In this document: positions 1 to 5,400 of the stretch, piece by piece
Layout: every line of letters starts with the position of its first letter
How positions within the stretch are numbered: position 1 is the first letter of the stretch
Assembly (NCBI GenBank): GCA_905479665.1
Contig: CAJQNM010000807.1
Coordinates: 1-7,116 of the forward strand
Source of the DNA: an uncultured Saprospiraceae bacterium
Lineage (GTDB): Bacteria > Bacteroidota > Bacteroidia > Chitinophagales > Saprospiraceae
DNA: 7,116 bases
Direction: 5' to 3'
Made by a program: the position numbers and the translations under genes
Notes under the pieces: model-generated
Told to the model about the DNA's origin: nothing
Seen by the model: the letters and a program-made list of their open reading frames with translations, nothing else
The model's database searches: none

Positions 1-1
1 A

Positions 2-304
2 AAAAGAAGAACGCAGCAAACACGAAATATCGAAATAATGCAGGGTGTTGATATTCAATTCATACCGCAGGATGTACTAGAGTCCTCAGAGCATGAAAGA
101 GCATCCAATCTGGGGGTTGTCAAGGCACTCAACAGCCTACCTGATCGACAACGCGAAGCAATTTATCTTCGATATTACAATAGTTTGACAACCAGGGAAA
201 TAGCCGAAGTTATGGGGGCAGCCAATCAGACTATTTTGAATACCCTACATCAAGGGTTGAAACGCATCAGACAGGACGAATCTCTTCGAAAACTCTTGCA
301 ATAG
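2..304 (+). CDS. ECF-type RNA polymerase sigma factor, C-terminal part (5' truncated by window edge)
   Basis: This is the 3' end of an extracytoplasmic-function (sigma-70 family) sigma factor. The frame is open from base 2 to the TAG at 302-304. The first Met in this frame (ATG at 38) lies just before region 4 and is unlikely to be the true start, because ECF factors are usually about 170-200 residues and only about 100 are visible. Region 4 is clear: an ALNSLPDRQREAIYLRYY segment is followed by a helix-turn-helix (TTREIAEVMGAANQTILNTL) and a basic tail (KRIRQ), the part that binds the -35 promoter element. Region 2 lies outside the window. It is followed by a FecR-like gene and a SusC/SusD pair, so it probably drives transcription of that transporter and is controlled by the FecR. 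The family call is firm; the target promoter is inferred. Confidence 0.9.
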   Translation, partial: KRRTQQTRNIEIMQGVDIQFIPQDVLESSEHERASNLGVVKALNSLPDRQREAIYLRYYNSLTTREIAEVMGAANQTILNTLHQGLKRIRQDESLRKLLQ

Positions 305-372
305 ATCTAAGTCATTCTTACTGGAGTGGCGTCGGCCAACACTAGCACAGCTATGCTTTTGTCACGACCGCG

Positions 373-393
373 AAAAAAAAAATTAAAATTTTT
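373..393. other. A/T-rich inverted repeat in the sigma-fecR gap
   Basis: The 204-base gap between the sigma-factor stop and the fecR start has no supportable gene. Its one distinct feature is a run of ten A (373-382) leading into a small inverted repeat: AAAAAT (378-383), loop TAAA, ATTTTT (388-393). The stem has no G-C pair, so it would be a poor intrinsic terminator. It could be a bent or UP-like promoter element for fecR, or simply low-complexity spacer. I see no convincing Bacteroidota -33/-7 promoter pair here, and only a purine-rich stretch (GAGAGCAGGG) just before the fecR start. Confidence 0.35.
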
Positions 394-508
394 CCAGAAT
401 CGCTGGTATGGATTGAGGGTAGCACCTTCTTACTAGTGTAGGCACTCAACCTGATGGTAGAGTTCTACGCAACGCAGATATAACAAGATAAAATCTTAGA
501 GAGCAGGG

Positions 509-1540
509 ATGAGGTTAAGTAGTGAGGACTTTGAGAGGATAGAGGAATGGCTGGATGATGCGAGTTTTGTCAACTGGGCAACTCAAAGTAATCCGGTAGA
601 TATGGTAAAGTGGGAATTGTACTTCAACGAGCATCCGGAGCATTGGGGCATCGGCAAGGCTGGGAGGACCGTGGTAGTTGGAGTTGCATTTAGAGCAAGG
701 GAGCGCAATGATAGTCGGAAGAAGGTAGCTTTTGAGAAATTGATGGATCGATTGGATGATCGATCAAGTGATCAAGTAATTACTCTATCGGCTGAGACAA
801 AAAGATCTCGAAAGTGGTGGTACATGGCCGCAGCTGTAGCAGCGGTTGTCATATTTGCTAGTAGCGCAGCCTATCAGTTCTTCAAAAATACGGAGGTGAT
901 TTACGCTACCGAGTTTGGTGAGCAACGAACCATCGAGTTGCCAGACGAGTCCATAGTCACACTGAATGCAAATTCGCAATTGAAATATTATTCGCAGTCA
1001 CCCCGGAAGGTATGGCTGGATGGAGAAGCATTTTTTGAGGTAAGGAAGCAACTTGAAACGAATGCAAATTTCCTGGTTCATACCCCGGATCTGACAGTTA
1101 CTGTATTAGGGACAGCTTTTAACGTAAACACTAGAAATGATCAAACCAAAGTCTTTCTAGATGAGGGCAAAGTCAATCTTGCAATTGGTGATGCCAATAG
1201 CGATGCGATCAATATGGATCCAGGCGACTTGATTACGTACTCGAAAGCCAGTAAGGAGTTGCAAGAGAAAAGAGGTATTGCTTCCGTCATAGAGGTCGCC
1301 TCCTGGAAGGATGGTACCCTGATATTTAAGAATACACCATTGTACAAGGCAGTGTATGAGATTGAGGATATATATGGCATTCAGTTTGTTTGGGAGTCTG
1401 ACGAGTTAAAGGCGAAGGTGATTTCGGGCGGGGTGCCAATCAGAGATTTGGAAACTACCCTATATATCCTTCAGGAGGTGTATCATAATGAAATTGAAAA
1501 GAAAGGTAACAGGTATTTTATAACTGAGAAAAGCAACTAA
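509..1540 (+). CDS. FecR-like anti-sigma factor (inner-membrane regulator of the upstream ECF sigma)
   Basis: This 343-residue protein has the usual Bacteroidota FecR layout. Residues 1-100 are a cytoplasmic sigma-binding region; its start (SSEDFERIEEWLDDASFVNW, then a WELYFNEHPEH segment) resembles the usual N-terminus of this family. A single transmembrane helix follows at about 103-122 (WWYMAAAVAAVVIFASSAAY). The periplasmic FecR domain spans about 130-225, with TIELPDESIVTLNANSQL, VWLDGEAFFEV and VTVLGTAFNV motifs. The C-terminal domain at about 270-340 (LIFKNTPLYKAVYEIEDIYG through GNRYFI) is of the DUF4974 type. Length is normal for the family and no break is seen. It should hold or activate the sigma factor at the inner membrane and receive the signal from the STN domain of the transporter downstream. 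The ATG at 509 gives a normal N-terminus; no strong Shine-Dalgarno is present, as is common in this phylum. The ligand is unknown. Confidence 0.93.
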   Translation: MRLSSEDFERIEEWLDDASFVNWATQSNPVDMVKWELYFNEHPEHWGIGKAGRTVVVGVAFRARERNDSRKKVAFEKLMDRLDDRSSDQVITLSAETKRSRKWWYMAAAVAAVVIFASSAAYQFFKNTEVIYATEFGEQRTIELPDESIVTLNANSQLKYYSQSPRKVWLDGEAFFEVRKQLETNANFLVHTPDLTVTVLGTAFNVNTRNDQTKVFLDEGKVNLAIGDANSDAINMDPGDLITYSKASKELQEKRGIASVIEVASWKDGTLIFKNTPLYKAVYEIEDIYGIQFVWESDELKAKVISGGVPIRDLETTLYILQEVYHNEIEKKGNRYFITEKSN

Positions 1541-1563
1541 TCCGATGAAATCTATAAATACTG

Positions 1564-1588
1564 TAAGGGGCCGACGAATTAATAAGTT
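1564..1588. repeat. Left arm of terminal inverted repeat / closing stem
   Basis: Bases 1568-1573 (GGGCCG) pair perfectly with CGGCCC at 1861-1866. After one A-C mismatch (1574/1860), pairing continues through 1575-1585 against 1850-1859, with one G-U wobble and a bulged T in the run at 1579-1580. A G-G mismatch and two more pairs (1587-1588 with 1847-1848) follow. TAAG at 1564-1567 recurs as TAAG at 1867-1870 just outside the right arm, which could be a 4-base target duplication. AAGGGGCCG here (1565-1573) is repeated exactly at 1826-1834. Confidence 0.7.
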
Positions 1589-1828
1589 CCTGTTTTCAGG
1601 CGAGCCAATTTTGCCACCAGACAAGATTATCGAGCGAATCCCGACGAAGGAGGGACAAAGGTCTTGTAGACCTTTGAGTGAAGATAACCACGTCCAGTGG
1701 AGGGAAAACCGCGGATAGCCAAGCTACCCAAGGCTTTGAGTAACATGACTGAACGATCCTGGAAGGTGGATGTCCCAAAGGACATCCAAGTGAGGAAACC
1801 GCACAGCGGTAGGGAGGGGTGGTAAAAG

Positions 1829-1866
1829 GGGCCGTATCAAATCGGAAAGTTATTATTTGCCGGCCC
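1829..1866 (+). repeat. Local hairpin competing with the long-range closing stem
   Basis: GGGCCG (1829-1834) pairs with CGGCCC (1861-1866). After an asymmetric internal loop (TAT against C), CAAAT (1838-1842) pairs with ATTTG (1855-1859), closing a 12-base loop. The start (GGCCGTAT) superficially recalls group II intron domain V, but the 3' strand and the loop do not follow that consensus. Confidence 0.6.
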
Positions 1867-1870
1867 TAAG
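1847..1870. repeat. Right arm of terminal inverted repeat / closing stem
   Basis: This is the partner of the left arm: CGGCCC (1861-1866) and the A/T-rich stretch 1847-1859 complement 1568-1588. The same bases can instead form a local hairpin with 1829-1842, so the two pairings compete. TAAG at 1867-1870 matches the TAAG before the left arm. No T-run follows, so this is not an intrinsic terminator. Confidence 0.7.
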
Positions 1871-1927
1871 AGCACAACTTGCCAATCTACTCTCTCCAAT
1901 ATGTATTAAAAATGTTAACCACACAAT

Positions 1928-4600
1928 ATGAAACGAAATCCGATATTTAAACTCATCGTCCTGAGTGCACTGGCTTTTTCGACTTGTGTATCTGCGATGG
2001 CACACTCCAATACTGCTTTCGAGAAACCCTTAAGTGAGGTCATTGATCTCATAAGTGAGAAGTATAGCGTAATCATCACATATAATGCCGAGCTTTTGTC
2101 AGAAATTGACATCTACTTCGAATTTAGAGTAGGTGAAGAAATAGAGTCAGCTGTAAACCGCGCACTTAATAAGACCAACTTTAAGTATAAGCAACTGACA
2201 GAAAAGTACCATGTTGTTTATGACAATACCAAGAGCAGTAAAAAGAACATTAAAAAACTAAAGCAAAAGTTCAAGGAAATTCAACAATTAGAATCGACTG
2301 AAGGGCTTGACGTACAATTAACTTCAGAAAATCCTATACTTACCTTCGACAAAGTGATCACCGCAACAGAAGACCTGATCACACAAGTCATCATTGTTAG
2401 TGGTGTAGTGAGGGATGCTGAGGGAGAACCACTTATTGGTGTTACGGTACTTGAAGCAGGTACGACCAATGGTACGAGTTCTGATATTGATGGTTCTTTT
2501 GAACTATCTGTTCAAGAGGGTGCCACCCTACAGCTGTCTTTTATCGGTTATGTGACCCAAAGGGTAGAAATCACAAATCAGACAAACTTTGAGAACGTGA
2601 TGGCAGAGGATGCTACTGCCTTGGATGAGATCATTGTAGTAGGTTTTGCAGAGCAACGGTCAAGTAAAGTGACGGCTGCCGTTTCTCAAATAAGTAGTGA
2701 AGAGCTTGCCTTAGAACAACGACCAGTGACCAATGTACAATCTGCATTGGTAGGATCCTTGCCGGGTTTGAGAGGATTTAATGCAACAGGAACTCCTGGT
2801 GCTACTCCAAACTTCTCGATTCGGGGTGTAAGTTCATTAAATGGCACAGGCAACAATGTGCTGGTCATTATTGATGATTTTGAAGGATCCTTAGACGATG
2901 TTAATCCTCAAGATATTCAAACAGTATCTGTGTTAAAAGATGCAGCAGCAGTAGCAGTTTATGGAGCACGAGGAGCGAATGGCGTACTATTAATAACGAC
3001 TAAGAAAACCAGTAGGAATAAACGACTTCAGGTAAATTATAATGCCCTTGTCTCTTCTCAATCACGAGGTAATCTTGCTGAGATGCTTGATGCGAGTGAG
3101 CTTATCGCTTTTGAAAATTTAGCGGTGACAGGAGATCCCACCGGAGGAGGTAATCCTTCAGCACCATATAGTCCGACAGTTATAGGTCTTGCGAATAGCG
3201 GCTTTTACCCAGAAACTCAATGGGTTGATGAGCTTTATGAAACAAGCGCAAGACAACACTCACACAACTTAAGTCTGCAAGGAGGTTTAGAAAATGTTGG
3301 CTTTTTATTGAGTGCCGGTTTTCTGGATCAAAATGGTTTGGTAAAAGGTATTGATAATTTTAAGAGATTCAATGTTAGGATGAAGGTTGATGTCGATATC
3401 AACGACTGGTTGACCATCGGTACCAATACAGTGGTAACAAGTAGGATAAGAGACCAGGTTCCAGTTAGTACTGGCAATGCACTTTTAGGGTCTCCACTTT
3501 TTCCGGTCCAGACCGAGGATGGAGTATTTGTAGATAAAGGCAGCCCAGGAGAGGCTAATCCGATTGCTCTTGCTCAATCAGGCTCTTTTAGAGAAACTGT
3601 ATCTGATGCCATTAATATGCAACTCTATGCTAAGATATCGCCGATAAAAAACTTATCATTTGATCAGAGGGTATCGGTTATCAGGAATAACAGCAAGGTA
3701 AGAGACTTTGACAATGTGTACGATTTTGTCCGCTTAGATTTTTCAGACCAAGATTCCTATACCAATCCTGATTCTCCCAATAGAACCTTTGTGCCTGGCA
3801 TCCCTGATGCTCGAAGACTAAGCCTTACTTCTGCTAATGACTATACCTTGACCTATCTATCCAGGGTAAACTACGGAATCACGCTAGGCAATCATAATTT
3901 TGGGGCTTTGCTCGGATTTCAGGCGATACAAGGACAAGCCGAAGCATTTCAAGCTGGACGACAAGGCTTCTTATTAGACAATCCTGTTGCTTTAAGCCTA
4001 GGACAAAATATTGCACCTGTGAGTGGAGATCCGTTAGGAAATACTTCGTTTAGAGGAGGTAATGCGACAACCTTGTCTCTGTTTGGTAGATTGAATTATG
4101 ACTTTAAAGGGAAGTACATAGCTGAGCTTTCTTTTAGGAGAGACGGTAGTTCTAACTTTTTGGAATCTAACAGATTTGGATTTTTCCCTTCCGTGTCTGC
4201 CGCTTGGAATATCGCAGCCGAGCCATTTATGAGCGGCGCTGATGGTCTTGATAGATTAAAACTGAGAGCTTCATATGGTACCACCGGAGATGACTCTGGA
4301 ATCGCAAGAAGTGTCACTCAATTTGCTAATGTAGATGTAACGAGTTATCCATTTGGTGGTGTAGTAGGTCCAGGTATTTTTCTTGGATCTCCTGCGAGCC
4401 GTGACCTGAAATGGGAGACAGCAACAATCTTAAATTTTGGTGTAGACCTTTCAATGTGGGAAGGTAGATTCCAAATGAATGCAGAATATTTTATAAATAA
4501 TCGTGATGATATTCTTGACTTCGCCATTACCCCAACAGAGTTTGGCTTTGGAAATGTGCCAGCTAATCTATATGCAGTAAAGAGCTGGGGGTGGGATTAG
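1928..4600 (+). CDS. SusC/RagA-like TonB-dependent outer-membrane transporter with STN domain, N-terminal portion (interrupted by frameshift)
   Basis: This frame encodes 890 residues, most of a SusC-family transporter. Residues 1-25 are a Sec signal peptide (KRNPIFKLIVLSALAF, probable cleavage after AMA). An STN domain follows at about 31-100 (FEKPLSEVIDLISEKY onward), the module that signals to FecR. A lysine-rich linker spans about 101-155. A carboxypeptidase-regulatory-like domain lies at about 157-225, followed by a TonB-box-like ALDEIIVVGF at 231-240. The plug reaches about 360 and ends in VLKDAAAVAVYGARGANGV. The beta-barrel includes RRDGSSNF near residue 735. The ATG at 1928 is the supported start: an in-frame ATG at 1901 meets TAA two codons later. 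The frame stops at TAG 4598-4600 right after a typical AVKSWGW barrel segment, and the rest of the barrel continues in the -1 frame. With both parts joined the protein is about 1157 residues. Substrate unknown; regulation by the upstream sigma/FecR pair is likely. Confidence 0.92.
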   Translation: MKRNPIFKLIVLSALAFSTCVSAMAHSNTAFEKPLSEVIDLISEKYSVIITYNAELLSEIDIYFEFRVGEEIESAVNRALNKTNFKYKQLTEKYHVVYDNTKSSKKNIKKLKQKFKEIQQLESTEGLDVQLTSENPILTFDKVITATEDLITQVIIVSGVVRDAEGEPLIGVTVLEAGTTNGTSSDIDGSFELSVQEGATLQLSFIGYVTQRVEITNQTNFENVMAEDATALDEIIVVGFAEQRSSKVTAAVSQISSEELALEQRPVTNVQSALVGSLPGLRGFNATGTPGATPNFSIRGVSSLNGTGNNVLVIIDDFEGSLDDVNPQDIQTVSVLKDAAAVAVYGARGANGVLLITTKKTSRNKRLQVNYNALVSSQSRGNLAEMLDASELIAFENLAVTGDPTGGGNPSAPYSPTVIGLANSGFYPETQWVDELYETSARQHSHNLSLQGGLENVGFLLSAGFLDQNGLVKGIDNFKRFNVRMKVDVDINDWLTIGTNTVVTSRIRDQVPVSTGNALLGSPLFPVQTEDGVFVDKGSPGEANPIALAQSGSFRETVSDAINMQLYAKISPIKNLSFDQRVSVIRNNSKVRDFDNVYDFVRLDFSDQDSYTNPDSPNRTFVPGIPDARRLSLTSANDYTLTYLSRVNYGITLGNHNFGALLGFQAIQGQAEAFQAGRQGFLLDNPVALSLGQNIAPVSGDPLGNTSFRGGNATTLSLFGRLNYDFKGKYIAELSFRRDGSSNFLESNRFGFFPSVSAAWNIAAEPFMSGADGLDRLKLRASYGTTGDDSGIARSVTQFANVDVTSYPFGGVVGPGIFLGSPASRDLKWETATILNFGVDLSMWEGRFQMNAEYFINNRDDILDFAITPTEFGFGNVPANLYAVKSWGWD
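4586..4600 (+). other. -1 frameshift site within the SusC-like gene
   Basis: The upstream frame reads AVKSWGWD then TAG (4598-4600), while the homologous barrel continues one frame back as LELSHRNIV from TTA at 4597. Adding one base restores a single frame. A base added within 4595-4597 gives ...KSWGW(D/E)LELSHR, while lengthening the G5 run at 4587-4591 gives ...KSWGVGLELSHR. Both have the same length and suit the family. One missing base, by mutation or by sequencing error in the G-rich stretch, is the simplest explanation. No classical X XXY YYZ slippery heptamer is in frame, though the GGG codon at 4589-4591 could re-pair one base back. Confidence 0.85.
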
Positions 4601-5400
4601 AATTATCACACCGAAATATAGTTGGATCCAATTTTAATTATTGGGTAAATGCAAACCTTGCACACTATGATAATGAGATCACAGATTTAGCAGGACGTGA
4701 ATCCCCAAATTTAGCAGTCGGGCAAAGCATCAATAAACGATTGGGATTTGAAACCGACGGATTCTTTGATAACCAGGCTGAAATCGATGCCCATGGTGTA
4801 GATCAAGGCGGTGTTGGTGGCAGCTCTGTTGGTAGTTTTAAGTATGTTGACCAAGATGGTAACGGTGTTATTGATGCATCTGATCGTATCATATTAGAGA
4901 GGAATAGTGCTGCAAACCTTCTCTTGGGTTTTAACCTGGGGGCCTCTTTGAAAGGATTCTCTCTTTCTGCTCGATTCTACGGCGCATTAGATAGAAATCA
5001 ATGGTGGAATGGAGCAGATGCTCACGAGCCATTTTTGAATGGAACGAATGCATTTAGATATCAATCAAACATATGGTCTGAGGATAACCCCGATGCTTTC
5101 TTCCCAATACCTGATGGCAACGGTATTCAAGGGTATAATTCTGATATCTCTGATTTTATCTTTGATAATGAATTTGTAAAGCTGCAGAATGTCACGTTAG
5201 GTTATGATCTCAATAGGACAATGCTTGATAAAATAAACGGGATCAATGGACTAAGTTTGACATTCTCAGTGGAAAATATCGGAACTGTTTGGACGAATAG
5301 TCCGCTTAGAGAAACAGGATGGGATCCTGAACTAGGCGCCGGCTTTGTTCAGTATCCTCTACCAATTACATCTTCTTTAGGTCTTAATATTACTTTTTAA
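4591..5400 (+). CDS. SusC/RagA-like TonB-dependent transporter, C-terminal portion (after the frameshift)
   Basis: This is the remaining C-terminal part of the beta-barrel, in the -1 frame relative to the upstream part. The nominal GTG at 4591 is only the edge of the open frame and not a believable start: there is no signal peptide, and the text is the direct continuation of the barrel (LELSHRNIVGSNFNYWVN). It contains the family's usual acidic loop DQDGNGVIDASD at residues 87-98 of this part. That loop has the spacing of an EF-hand-like calcium loop and is common in SusC proteins. The barrel ends normally with SLGLNITF, whose terminal Phe suits recognition by the outer-membrane assembly machinery. 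The TAA at 5398-5400 is directly followed by the susD-like ATG. Alone this piece cannot form a transporter; with the upstream part the gene would be complete. Confidence 0.88.
   Translation: MGLELSHRNIVGSNFNYWVNANLAHYDNEITDLAGRESPNLAVGQSINKRLGFETDGFFDNQAEIDAHGVDQGGVGGSSVGSFKYVDQDGNGVIDASDRIILERNSAANLLLGFNLGASLKGFSLSARFYGALDRNQWWNGADAHEPFLNGTNAFRYQSNIWSEDNPDAFFPIPDGNGIQGYNSDISDFIFDNEFVKLQNVTLGYDLNRTMLDKINGINGLSLTFSVENIGTVWTNSPLRETGWDPELGAGFVQYPLPITSSLGLNITF

Larger units (their letters stand above)
1564..1870 (+). ncRNA. Unidentified structured element filling the fecR-susC gap (candidate RNA or MITE-like element)
   Basis: This occupies most of the 387-base gap and is not coding. It is richer in G+C than its surroundings: by hand count 104 of 200 bases over 1621-1820, against 34 of 100 over the end of fecR. 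Its ends form an imperfect inverted repeat (1568-1588 with 1847-1866). Inside it are hairpins at 1589-1600 (CCTG, TTTT loop), 1656-1676 (9-bp perfect stem, TGT loop), 1688-1700 (4 bp), 1716-1726 (4 bp, CAA loop), 1767-1788 (9-bp perfect stem, CAAA loop) and 1798-1810 (5 bp, ACA loop). Purine-rich linkers recur: GGAGGGA at 1649-1655 and 1699-1705, and a GGAAA(A)CCGC motif near 1703-1712 and 1793-1802. Many short stems inside one closing helix suggest a folded RNA. The terminal repeats, with TAAG on both flanks, would equally suit a miniature transposable element. Strand is assumed from the neighbours. I could not assign it to RNase P, tmRNA, SRP, 6S or a group I or II intron. Confidence 0.45.

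Noticed and set aside
354..361. Possible Bacteroidota -7 promoter element (TGCTTTTG)
   Set aside because: It misses the conserved A of TAnnTTTG, and no TTTG-like -33 element is found at the expected distance upstream.
785..979. Minus-strand open frame opposite fecR (also 1141-1380)
   Set aside because: These are antisense shadows of a well-supported FecR coding sequence, with no domain of their own.
1596..1778. 60-residue open frame on the minus strand inside the fecR-susC gap
   Set aside because: It lies entirely over the structured element and its hairpins, has no recognisable domain, and is Trp/Arg/Pro-rich in a way typical of chance translation of G+C-rich structured DNA. The stem-loop pattern explains the region better.
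1828..1866. Group II intron domain V
   Set aside because: Only the opening GGCCGTAT resembles domain V. The 3' strand lacks the matching ACGUACGG-type sequence, the loop is 12 bases rather than a GNRA tetraloop, and no GUGYG-type 5' end or reverse transcriptase is seen. A divergent remnant is not excluded.
1829..1870. Intrinsic terminator after fecR
   Set aside because: The hairpin is strong at its base but is followed by CTAAGAG-type sequence, not a run of T.
1915..2868. Minus-strand open frames opposite the start of susC (1915-2112, 2281-2469, 2686-2868)
   Set aside because: The plus strand encodes clear STN, carboxypeptidase-regulatory-like and plug domains here. The antisense frames show no family features.
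4096..4527. Minus-strand open frames opposite the SusC barrel (4096-4317, 4345-4527)
   Set aside because: The plus-strand barrel sequence is strongly SusC-like; these are shadows.
4586..4597. Programmed -1 frameshifting at a standard slippery heptamer
   Set aside because: In the reading frame the codons are TGG GGG TGG GAT, which do not form X XXY YYZ. Only single-tRNA slippage on GGG is conceivable, so I treat a missing base as more likely.
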